DNA of 64,000 nucleotides, taken from positions 3,224,001 to 3,288,000 of the forward strand of contig NZ_JBDFMI010000001.1 in NCBI RefSeq assembly GCF_047238185.1. The letters are read 5' to 3'. Positions 1 to 6,526 of the stretch are shown here, piece after piece. This DNA comes from Bacillus_AD sp047238185. Lineage in GTDB: Bacteria; Bacillota; Bacilli; Bacillales; DSM-1321. The translations under genes and the position numbers were made by a program. Numbering within the stretch: position 1 is the stretch's first letter; each line of letters begins with the position of its first letter. The notes beneath the pieces are model-generated. The model saw nothing but the letters and a program-made list of their open reading frames with translations, made no database searches and was not told the origin of the DNA.

Positions 1-195
1 ATATTGTCCTATACTCGCAACTTTATTTTCGTCTAAATCCCTTTGTACTCTTCTATCTATTTCCAAAAATTTCAATATATCATTAACTGTACACTGAATA
101 GTAATTACTTTCTGATTAAATTGTTCTCTTCTTGTTCCACTAAGCGTTATATGATTTTTTTTGGTCCCTCTTGTAATATTCGATAAATCAATCAC
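1..195 (-). CDS. Probable DGQHR/DndB-like protein, N-terminal part (runs off left edge)
   Basis: An open frame reads from a GTG at 195 leftward off the window (65 codons, no stop). The start is chosen because a GGGGGAA ribosome binding site lies about 5 bases upstream; no ATG is better placed. The visible protein has a basic, strand-rich beginning followed by RRVQRDLDENKVASIGQY. That stretch resembles the N-terminal pattern of DGQHR-domain proteins (DndB and relatives: arginine/glutamine, then a helix ending in I-x-x-Y). Family members are DNA-modification regulators or anti-phage components. The assignment rests on a short motif only; the catalytic-type DGQHR signature would lie outside the window. 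It is co-oriented with the GIY-YIG gene upstream, but a long hairpin separates them. Confidence 0.45.
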   Translation of the reverse strand, partial: MIDLSNITRGTKKNHITLSGTRREQFNQKVITIQCTVNDILKFLEIDRRVQRDLDENKVASIGQY

Positions 196-412
196 TCTTT
201 TCCCCCGCTTTCGTATTTTTATCAATTATATTTAAAATACATTTAATTTTCAATTAACTAACTCTTTATAAATGCTCATTCATCAAATTTCCTCGTGTTA
301 AAATATATATTATTGTTTAACTTTATAACCAAATTATTTTACTCTCCACGTTGGTAAATCTATTTTTCTTTCATCCTTTGATAAATTGACTTTTATACTT
401 ATATTCCAAGAT

Positions 413-472
413 AGAGGTATTTGCAAGAAAAATCCAGTGGCTTCTCACTGGATTTTTCTTGCAAATACCTCT
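413..472. terminator. Perfect 27-bp inverted repeat, strong hairpin
   Basis: Arms at 413-439 and 446-472 are perfectly complementary over 27 bp with a 6-base loop. The inner part, AAAAATCCAGTG / CACTGGATTTTT, looks like an ordinary intrinsic terminator. The outer part extends into a spoVR 3'-end remnant. It lies downstream of the GIY-YIG gene and upstream of the DGQHR-like gene, both on the minus strand. The rest of 196-564 is AT-rich and shows no further gene. Confidence 0.7.
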
Positions 473-506
473 TATAGATTCCCTTATTATCATCTGCGTA
501 AAGAAT
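462..506 (-). pseudogene. Remnant of a spoVR 3' end
   Basis: Read on the minus strand, these 45 bases encode ILYADDNKGIYKRYL. This matches the C-terminal residues ILYTYDSKGIYKKYL of the intact SpoVR at 1855-3264. The two DNA segments align without gaps (462-506 against 1858-1902) at roughly 78% identity by eye. Upstream (507-564) the similarity ends. The codon where SpoVR normally stops is CAA here, so the frame reads on through the hairpin. It may be the real 3' end of the resident spoVR whose 5' part is at 21250-22044, or the scar of an earlier insertion at the same gene. Confidence 0.65.
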
Positions 507-564
507 TCGTATAATATATACTCTAACTTTTTATGTTAAATAATTAGGTTTTTAACAACATATT

Positions 565-1371
565 TTAATTATTATTCAACTGTATACTATTATAAGGACC
601 ATAATTTACTGTACCAAGTGTCTTTTTCCACATTGATTCTTTTTGTATAATTTCTGAAGGTGATCCATCAACAAACTCAATGATGGAAAAAAGGATAGAG
701 TTATACCCATTTTCTAAAACAAATAAGTTAAGATGCTGAGCATCTCCTAGAGAATTCAAATGAGCCATCCATCTTCCAATTATTCCATTTGATCCATATG
801 CACTTCCTATGTACCTACTTTCTCCATCTTTTGACCGTTGGATGTAAACTCCATTTCCACTTAAAATTTCTTTTAATTTATTTTCTTCTGTATTATCTTC
901 CCAAATTGCTATTATCTCTCTCCAAGTAAATGTTTGTCCCATTACTTCTTCCTGTGCAGTATCAACATCTGGAAGTTCTAGCCCCTCAAACTTTGAAGTT
1001 CTGGCAAGTTTACTGCTAGCCTTACATTCTTTTATTATTTCATCAGACAATAAAATATCAGCAATTCTCTTTGCCAACATCACATAATTATCTGTCCTAT
1101 AATCAATCGTTGCATTCTTATTTTGAATAACTTCTGGAAAAGACACTAACATATTTTTAAGATTTTTATTAATACTTGGAGAATGATATACTCTAAAAAA
1201 AACATTACTATCTTTTCCCCATAGCTCAAATGCTCTTATCTTGTATAAGTTTGTCTTAACACGGTAAGCTACCCATGGTGTAGATTGAGTTGTATTATCA
1301 TCTTTAACTTTAAGTTCAAATAAACTAGTAAGTCCACTTGTTATAAGGATTGGTTCTAGTACATTAAACAT
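565..1371 (-). CDS. GIY-YIG nuclease-family protein
   Basis: A 268-residue protein. The C-terminal third carries a GIY-YIG nuclease core: GVYIQR (the GIY strand), then RYIGSA (the YIG strand), the helix GRWMAHL with its arginine, and a later acidic residue in KESMWKKTLG that could be the metal ligand. The N-terminal 160 residues are not recognisable. They are strand-rich and could be a target-recognition or sensor domain. An ATG at 1371 is preceded by AGGAGGAA on the minus strand. GIY-YIG domains of this size occur in homing, repair and restriction-like defence proteins. Its place among defence genes favours the last, but this is inference. It is followed by the long hairpin at 413-472. Confidence 0.7.
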   Translation of the reverse strand: MFNVLEPILITSGLTSLFELKVKDDNTTQSTPWVAYRVKTNLYKIRAFELWGKDSNVFFRVYHSPSINKNLKNMLVSFPEVIQNKNATIDYRTDNYVMLAKRIADILLSDEIIKECKASSKLARTSKFEGLELPDVDTAQEEVMGQTFTWREIIAIWEDNTEENKLKEILSGNGVYIQRSKDGESRYIGSAYGSNGIIGRWMAHLNSLGDAQHLNLFVLENGYNSILFSIIEFVDGSPSEIIQKESMWKKTLGTVNYGPYNSIQLNNN

Positions 1372-1430
1372 ATCCTTCCTCCTATTTAAACAGTTAATAG
1401 CCCTTTCATCGGGTTTCTTTTAACACAACA

Positions 1431-1467
1431 AAAATGAACAAATAAATTCAATCTACTTGTTCATTTT
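1431..1467. repeat. Inverted repeat AAAATGAACAA / TTGTTCATTTT
   Basis: Perfect 11-bp arms at 1431-1441 and 1457-1467 with a 15-base loop. It lies in the 124-base gap between the GIY-YIG gene start and a decayed gene, so it could be an operator or hairpin upstream of the former. The arm sequence resembles the AAAATGAA arms of the repeats at 3843-3890 and 9854-9890, but in reversed order. Confidence 0.5.
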
Positions 1468-1495
1468 CATTAAACCAATTTGCATAAATTCACTT

Positions 1496-1816
1496 TTAAA
1501 ATAGTTTCACTCTATATTTTTCAGAAATCCCTGCTTGAATTTGCATTTTATTACAAGCTTCTGCGTTCATTTTATAATACTCTTGTTTGGTGAATTTTTC
1601 ATAAAAGAACTGTTCATAAGCTTCATCAATTCGGCAAAGTAGTCCAACACTTCTATATTTTTTCTCTCCATATATTCAACTAAACCTGCTAAATTGTAAT
1701 CCACACTTCCTTGTCTATAATAAAGTTCTCCCTCTATTGTTAGACGAGGCTCATATATATGAGGAACATTTTTTACAGTATATTTTCACCATATCTAATA
1801 AGACTTCTTTTTCCAT
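1496..1816 (-). pseudogene. Decayed small gene with two frameshifts
   Basis: Starts at an ATG at 1816 with AGGAG upstream and reads MEKEVLLDMVK. The coding signal then continues in a second frame (KYTVKNVPHIYEPRLTIEGE onward, through an EYMERKNIEV segment). It moves to a third frame (RIDEAYEQFFYEKFTKQEYY, ending SEKYRVKLF, stop at 1496). Joining the three gives one plausible protein of about 105 residues. I do not recognise the family. It lies 39 bases downstream of the intact spoVR and in the same direction, so it may once have been co-transcribed. Sequencing error is possible but would need two separate indels. Confidence 0.6.
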
Positions 1817-1854
1817 TATCGTATCTCCTAGTCGTATTTTGAGAATTACAATTG

Positions 1855-3264
1855 CTACAAATACTTCTTGTAAATGCCCTTACTATCATACGTATAAAGA
1901 ATCGGCTTCTCTTCAACTTTCGTCTCTAAATGAACACCACGACCCCAAAGCTGATAAATATATGGCATTACCTTCTCCAAATATTTAACATCTAACTCAA
2001 TGCCTTCATACCAATGCTTCAAGTACAGCTCACCATTACGTAAATAATCTCCATCATTAACAGTGATATACGGAAATCCACCATTCACGCGCATATTAAC
2101 GAGTTGATCACGAACACCCTTCCACTCTTTATCAACGATTTTATAATCCTTCCCCTGCTTCTGGAACAAATACATATCCTCTCTCATCACAAGGTCCTTC
2201 GTTAAATAATTACGTAAGAAGGAAATATCAGATTCAATTTCACGTACTTCAAACATTTGTTGACGACCAGAGTTTGACTTTACACCTCTACGAATCATTT
2301 CTTCCGTAGGATCGTTATAACGCTCTTCAATATCTTCAAAGATTTTCAAGCCTAAGTAGTAAGGATTAATACTAGTTCGTGATGGCTGCACAACACCCGC
2401 ATTCAACTTCGCAAACTCCAAAGACTCACCCGATGTTAAGTCCATTTCGCGTAGAATCCTTTGGTGCCAATAACTCGCCCATCCCTCATTCATTATTTTC
2501 GTTTCTAGCTGGGGCCAGAAATAGAGCATTTCCTCGCGAATCATGGTTAAGATATCTCGCTGCCAGTCTTCGAGTTCACGACTGTATTGTTGAATGAACA
2601 AGAGAATATCTTTTTGAGGTTGGGGAGGGAACTTTTTATATTTTTTCTTTTCTGGTGCTTTCTTTTCTTCTAGCTTCTCAAGTCCCCATAAATCATCATA
2701 AGGAGAAGCGATAGGTTTGATTTCTTCTTCCTCTTCTTCCATTTCAAGAGTTGTAGCTGGATGAAGTAGGGCTGGATCAATATGTTCTTCGATTGATAAC
2801 ACAGCATCAAGAAAAATCTCTACTTCTTTTTTACCATGTTCTATTTCATACTGATGAATTCGATCAGCCGTTGCAGCCATACTTTCGACCATGTCACGCT
2901 TGGTGTTCTGAAAACGAATATTATTTTTAAAAAAATCACAATGGGCTAATACATGGGCTACAATCAATTTGTTTTGTATCAATGAATTCGAATCTAATAA
3001 GAAGGCATAACATGGGTTTGAATTAATGACTAACTCGTAAATCTTACTGAGCCCAAAATCATATTGAAGCTTCATTTTATGGAATTGCTTTCCGAAACTC
3101 CAATGAGAATAACGTGTTGGCATTCCATATGCCCCAATGGTATAGATAATCTCACTTGGGCAAATTTCGTATCGCATTGGATAAAAATCTAAACCAAATC
3201 CACGAGCAATTTCCGTTATTTCATCAATTGATCTTTCAAGAGCTTTCTGGTCATCTATTTTCAT
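1855..3264 (-). CDS. spoVR: SpoVR family stage V sporulation protein, intact island copy
   Basis: A 469-residue protein, the usual SpoVR length, encoding the soluble sporulation protein involved in spore cortex formation (established for B. subtilis SpoVR; mechanism unknown). The conserved blocks GAYGMPTRYSHWSFGKQF, CYAFLLDSNSLIQNKLIVAH and LETKIMNEGWASYWH are present. An acidic linker (EMEEEEEE) at about residues 175-185 is followed by a Lys-rich stretch. The protein is close to, but clearly distinct from, the truncated resident copy at 21250-22044. Silent differences are frequent throughout, so this is an imported allele and not a recent duplication. GGAGG precedes ATG 3264. A sporulation-type promoter is retained upstream. 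Its carriage on the element probably compensates for the split resident gene. Confidence 0.93.
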   Translation of the reverse strand: MKIDDQKALERSIDEITEIARGFGLDFYPMRYEICPSEIIYTIGAYGMPTRYSHWSFGKQFHKMKLQYDFGLSKIYELVINSNPCYAFLLDSNSLIQNKLIVAHVLAHCDFFKNNIRFQNTKRDMVESMAATADRIHQYEIEHGKKEVEIFLDAVLSIEEHIDPALLHPATTLEMEEEEEEIKPIASPYDDLWGLEKLEEKKAPEKKKYKKFPPQPQKDILLFIQQYSRELEDWQRDILTMIREEMLYFWPQLETKIMNEGWASYWHQRILREMDLTSGESLEFAKLNAGVVQPSRTSINPYYLGLKIFEDIEERYNDPTEEMIRRGVKSNSGRQQMFEVREIESDISFLRNYLTKDLVMREDMYLFQKQGKDYKIVDKEWKGVRDQLVNMRVNGGFPYITVNDGDYLRNGELYLKHWYEGIELDVKYLEKVMPYIYQLWGRGVHLETKVEEKPILYTYDSKGIYKKYL

Positions 3265-3296
3265 GGCTTTCTCCTCCTTTTTTACGCTCTTATCAC

Positions 3297-3325
3297 ATCT
3301 TATGAGACAGGTTACAAAAAATGAC
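3297..3325 (-). promoter_or_regulatory. Probable sigma-E-type promoter of island spoVR
   Basis: On the minus strand GTCATTTT, 13 bases, then CATAAGAT, about 30 bases before the ATG. The resident copy has GTCATTTT, 13 bases, CATACTAT at the equivalent place (22073-22101). The -10-like CATACTAT fits the mother-cell sigma-E consensus; the -35 match is weaker. Conservation of both blocks and their spacing in two otherwise diverged upstream regions is the main support. Confidence 0.5.
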
Positions 3326-3451
3326 GTTCTATTAGTAAAGGAGATAAGTGTTCTTTTAGATAAAGGAATATTTAAACATTTAACAGGAGAACAACCCCAT
3401 CATTACGAATTAATAAGATATCTGACAAGCACGATTCACATATATTCTTAA
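3302..3451 (+). CDS. Possible 49-residue small protein
   Basis: Reads from an ATG at 3302 to TAA at 3451 (MRQVTKNDVLLVKEISVLLD and on, ending STIHIYS). Composition looks protein-like (amphipathic helix, GEQPHHYE turn), and it directly precedes the XRE regulator in the same direction. Against it: there is no ribosome binding site before the ATG, and the start overlaps the divergent spoVR promoter. No family recognised. Confidence 0.3.
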   Translation: MRQVTKNDVLLVKEISVLLDKGIFKHLTGEQPHHYELIRYLTSTIHIYS

Positions 3452-3482
3452 GATACTAATTTTACTAGTGGAGGGAATATAG

Positions 3483-3812
3483 ATGCTGCAACACTTCGGA
3501 CAACAAATACGCGATCTACGAAAACGTAGAGGAATTGGGTTAAATGAATTTGCCAAAGAGCTTCAAGTTTCATCAGGCTATTTAAGTAATTTAGAGACAG
3601 GAAAATCAGAAACCATAAAGTTCAATGTTTTAGAAAAAATCCAGGATGAATTACAGGTTTTACCACTTGAAACGTCTTCCTCCTATTCAGTTAGATTACA
3701 AAGAATTGAACAACAGATTGCTGAATTAGAAAAAGAAGATCCACTCTATACAGAGTTCTTAATTCAAAACCTAGAGCACAGTATAGAGTGGTATAAAAAC
3801 CAGAAAAAATAA
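3483..3812 (+). CDS. XRE-family transcriptional regulator
   Basis: A 109-residue protein. Residues 8-62 form a Cro/C1-type helix-turn-helix (QIRDLRKRRGIGLNEFAKEL, then VSSGYLSNLETGKSE). The C-terminal 45 residues (RLQRIEQQIAELEKEDPL) form a short coiled coil, likely for dimerisation. GGAGGGAATATAG precedes the ATG. Such regulators commonly control excision or maintenance genes of mobile elements. A perfect 16-bp inverted repeat 31 bases downstream, and a related repeat inside the recombinase operon, are candidate operators, but nothing visible proves this. Confidence 0.85.
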   Translation: MLQHFGQQIRDLRKRRGIGLNEFAKELQVSSGYLSNLETGKSETIKFNVLEKIQDELQVLPLETSSSYSVRLQRIEQQIAELEKEDPLYTEFLIQNLEHSIEWYKNQKK

Positions 3813-3842
3813 TATTGTACAACTAGTATATGTAAGTTTGTA

Positions 3843-3890
3843 CCATTTATTCATTTTAGTGAAACGTTATTTATTAAAATGAATAAATGG
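3843..3890. repeat. Perfect 16-bp inverted repeat between XRE gene and next gene
   Basis: Arms CCATTTATTCATTTTA (3843-3858) and TAAAATGAATAAATGG (3875-3890) flank 16 bases that begin GTGAAAC. A T-rich run follows on the plus strand, so it could end the XRE transcript. However, the core ATTCATTTT-(A/G)GTGAAC-AAAATGAAT recurs at 9854-9890, which favours a protein-binding site. Confidence 0.55.
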
Positions 3891-3938
3891 TTTTATTTTT
3901 GTCTACACTGTTCCTACAAACTAACATGGAGGGACATT

Positions 3939-4307
3939 ATGAAACGCTTATCACTAAACGATTTATTAAAAAAACTGGATACTGATTCTCCTTTATCCAT
4001 CAAAGCAAAGCTGCTTCGATATAAACAAGAAGGATTACTCTTTTTCCAAGGATCAATCTGCAATAAAGAGTGGGACAAGCCTTTTGAACTTTATTATGCG
4101 GAAACTGCTGGCAAGATTCGTTATCGAAATGCTTTTCCTATCACCACTTCTGATTATTGGAAAATAATCACACATCAAAATCCTATACAACTAATGGCTG
4201 ATTACTATCACGAGTATTTCAATACTAATAAAATATCAAAGAGATGGAGTGGTCCTATATACATGTATCGAGGAAGACAATATATTTGGTTATATGTCAA
4301 AGTTTAA
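3939..4307 (+). CDS. Hypothetical protein, 122 residues
   Basis: The start is set at ATG 3939 because GGAGGG sits 7 bases upstream; the frame is open further back to 3879, but with no binding site. The protein begins with a predicted helix (MKRLSLNDLLKKLDTDSPLS). A strand-rich body with many aromatic residues follows (EGLLFFQGSI, FELYYAETAG, WSGPIYMYRGRQYIWLYVKV). No signal peptide or membrane segment, and no family recognised. It is AT-rich like the rest of the island and lies convergent to the HTH protein that ends at 4347. Confidence 0.6.
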   Translation: MKRLSLNDLLKKLDTDSPLSIKAKLLRYKQEGLLFFQGSICNKEWDKPFELYYAETAGKIRYRNAFPITTSDYWKIITHQNPIQLMADYYHEYFNTNKISKRWSGPIYMYRGRQYIWLYVKV

Positions 4308-4346
4308 TAAGAAATGTTAATTGACAGTTTACAGTGTGTATTCCGA

Positions 4347-5507
4347 TTAGTCTTCAACTAATTCCTCGCCCATTTCAAATCGAACGTCCGTTGGCAATGT
4401 TTCTTTTCCAGAGGGTTGCTGTGTATCCTTAGAAGATTGATCCATTTGAGGTTGCTCTCCCTCTTGACTTAACACAGAAATGCCATCAATTCCTTCCTTG
4501 ATACTTTCTTTTTCTTCCATAGATTGTTGTGGCTCTCTAGAAGATTGATTTGTTTGAGAATTCCCTTCTATATTTACTATGGAAGCATCACCTGTATCTG
4601 TTGGTTTCACATCTGAAGTTTGAGTAGAAATAATTGGTTGTGTGCTGGGATTTGAAGTCTTACTAAAGGAAGATTTAAACGTTGTAATAAGTTGTGGGAC
4701 GGTTCTTTTCAATAAATATTTGAATTGTTGATTTTTCTCTTTCGTTTCTGGACAATTAAACTTATTTGATTCTTTATGATAAATATTTGATTTTAATTTC
4801 CCATTTTCTTCAAAATAAACATGATAAATTTTTTCTCTAATATTCATAGGATTGTCCATTTCATTTAACGCTTCAATTTCCAAACTCTTAAGCATTTCCT
4901 CGAATTCAAGAATACTCATTTGATCATACTTACCATTATTTTTTCTTTTATCATTCCTTTTCCTACCATCCTCACCTTCTACATTTCCTCTTTTCAATGG
5001 AAACTGTGACGATAGGGCAACCGCTATTTTATCAACAGCAGTAGCATCCAGTGGTAGTCCTTTTTGAGAGATGCTTTTAATAAAATCTTTAATATCACAT
5101 ATAGCCTCTTTTAAGTCATCAACAGATGAATTATCAGTAGTCACAGTTTGAACATTTTCCTTCTCACTAACAATCTTCAATGATGGCAATAAGTTTTTGA
5201 GAAGTTCGGTGACTTTTCCTTGATGTAATTCAGATTTAAACTTTAAATATTCTTCAGCACTACTATTAACGGATAAATTATTTAGATATTGATCATATAC
5301 ATGCATAACCTCAACTATCCCTGGCTTCTCATTATCTATAAAATCATATAAATCGACTTCTTTAATCCGCCAACCATCTTTTCTTGTATCTCTTTCTCCG
5401 ATCAACCTTCCATTACGAATAAACCGTGATACCATCTGGATTTCTTCTGTTATATAATGTTTTCTCAAGATTTTTAATGCCTCGTGAGCATTCAAGATTC
5501 TATCCAT
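4347..5507 (-). CDS. Excisionase-like HTH protein with long disordered tail
   Basis: A 386-residue protein. ATG 5507 is chosen because GGTGG lies about 6 bases upstream. Residues 1-70 (RILNAHEALKILRKHY, then QMVSRFIRNGRLIG, DGWRIKEVDLYDFI) have the winged-helix layout of MerR/excisionase-type DNA-binding domains. The middle part is helical and charged. The last 100 residues are rich in Gln, Ser, Thr and acidic residues and look disordered, with two similar degenerate repeats (QTNQSSREPQQSMEEKES and QMDQSSKDTQQPSGKETL). It reads away from the 196-bp repeat array at 5590-6113. The array is a natural candidate for its binding region, suggesting a role in element maintenance, segregation or recombination directionality. 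That role is inference. Confidence 0.65.
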   Translation of the reverse strand: MDRILNAHEALKILRKHYITEEIQMVSRFIRNGRLIGERDTRKDGWRIKEVDLYDFIDNEKPGIVEVMHVYDQYLNNLSVNSSAEEYLKFKSELHQGKVTELLKNLLPSLKIVSEKENVQTVTTDNSSVDDLKEAICDIKDFIKSISQKGLPLDATAVDKIAVALSSQFPLKRGNVEGEDGRKRNDKRKNNGKYDQMSILEFEEMLKSLEIEALNEMDNPMNIREKIYHVYFEENGKLKSNIYHKESNKFNCPETKEKNQQFKYLLKRTVPQLITTFKSSFSKTSNPSTQPIISTQTSDVKPTDTGDASIVNIEGNSQTNQSSREPQQSMEEKESIKEGIDGISVLSQEGEQPQMDQSSKDTQQPSGKETLPTDVRFEMGEELVED

Positions 5508-5589
5508 TAAAGCCACCAGCCTTTGTATTATTAGATTGTACAAGCTGCTATAAAAACAAGCTCTTTCTTCTTACCAAAATATCTTTATA

Positions 5590-6113
5590 AGATTAATATT
5601 GCTTATCATAAATTAGTTATATATTTTTACTTGATTATCCTTATGCGTGCATTATTACTTAGATAATATAGAAGCCACTGATTCTGGTATCTTTACAGCA
5701 GTAATAATACATTTTCTTTATTACTCCTTTATTTTTATCCCTAAAATGAGACAAGCTCCTTTATCTTTTCAATAGTATCATTACATGAGTAATATTCTTC
5801 TCTTCATATTATCTATATATTTTTACTTGTTTATCTTTATGCAAGCAATATTACTAAGATAATATAAAAGCCACTGATTCTGATATCTTTACAACAGTAA
5901 TAATACGTTTTCTTTATTACTCCTTTATTTTTATCCCTAAAATGGGACAAGCTCTTTTACCTTTACACTAGTATCATTACATGAGTAATATTCTTCTCTT
6001 CATATTATCTATATATTTTTACATGATTATCTTTATGCAAGTATTATTACTAAGGTAATATAAAAGCCACTGATTCTAGTATCTTTACAGCAGTAATAAT
6101 ACGTTTTCTTTAT
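5590..6113. repeat. Tandem direct repeats, period 196 bp, about 2.7 units
   Basis: Three imperfect units begin near 5590, 5786 and 5982. Landmarks recur at exact 196-base spacing: ATATTTTTAC at 5621, 5817 and 6013, and GAGTAATATTCTTCTCTTC at 5787 and 5983. Unit 1 is the most degenerate at its left end, and unit 3 stops after TTTATTACT. Each unit contains several AGTAAT/ATTACT motifs in both orientations. No open frame crosses it. The whole gap 5508-6504 is non-coding. The layout resembles an iteron or partition/recombination-enhancer region. Confidence 0.8.
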
Positions 6114-6169
6114 TACTAAACTATTTTTCTCCCGATAATGTTACTCCTTTATTGTTAAAGTAATAAAGA

Positions 6170-6341
6170 ACCGAGTAATTTTGTTGTCAAAAAAACAAGA
6201 ACCGAGAATTAATTTATCATGATTTGTAAACACCTATATAAAATTGTCGAAAAACGTATAAACCCTTACTGCTTGTACATCCCTACTATATGCACCTCGG
6301 TAAAAGAAAATCAAGGGATCCCTTGATTCTCTTTTACCGAG
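6170..6341. repeat. ACCGAG repeats and 46-bp near-perfect palindrome
   Basis: ACCGAG followed by an AATT-rich stretch occurs at 6170, 6201 and 6336. Bases 6296-6341 form a palindrome centred on GGATCC, with arms of 23 bases and one mismatched pair. Its right arm ends in ACCGAG. There is no T-run, and it lies 186 bases beyond the end of the recombinase operon, which has its own terminator, so a terminator role is unlikely. Confidence 0.65.
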
Positions 6342-6342
6342 A

Positions 6343-6356
6343 ATTGGGACAACCCT
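6343..6356 (+). repeat. 14-bp direct repeat, left copy (ATTGGGACAACCCT)
   Basis: The identical 14-mer recurs at 12349-12362 in the same orientation. The two copies bracket the operon of the two overlapping recombinases and its IS21 insertion. Weaker relatives (TGGGACAAGCTC) lie within the 196-bp repeats. It could be an attachment-site core or a regulator site. Confidence 0.45.
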
Positions 6357-6496
6357 CTTCTAAATACCGATAAAACAATAAAAAGAAAAATTAAATTAAG
6401 AAAACAAACAAAGAAAACAATCATTTTATTAACCTACTCAAAGAAAATTCATTCGATATAAATACACTAGCCTAAGAGAGAAATAGAAAACCACAA

Positions 6497-6524
6497 ATAA
6501 AAAAGCAGACCTTAAAAGATCTGC
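6497..6524 (-). terminator. Intrinsic terminator of recombinase operon
   Basis: On the minus strand GCAGATC, 6-base loop, GGTCTGC (one G-T pair), then TTTTTTAT, starting 3 bases after the stop codon of the second recombinase. Confidence 0.75.
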
Positions 6525-6526
6525 CT

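Noticed and set aside
1737..1988. 83-codon open frame on the plus strand
   Set aside because: It lies opposite the end of spoVR and a decayed gene, with no ribosome binding site; a shadow frame.
5590..6113. CRISPR array in the repeat-rich region
   Set aside because: The period is 196 bp with whole units imperfectly repeated; there are no short identical repeats with unique spacers and no cas genes.
6296..6341. Palindrome as terminator of the recombinase operon
   Set aside because: No T-run, 186 bases beyond the stop, and a proper terminator is already at 6497-6524.
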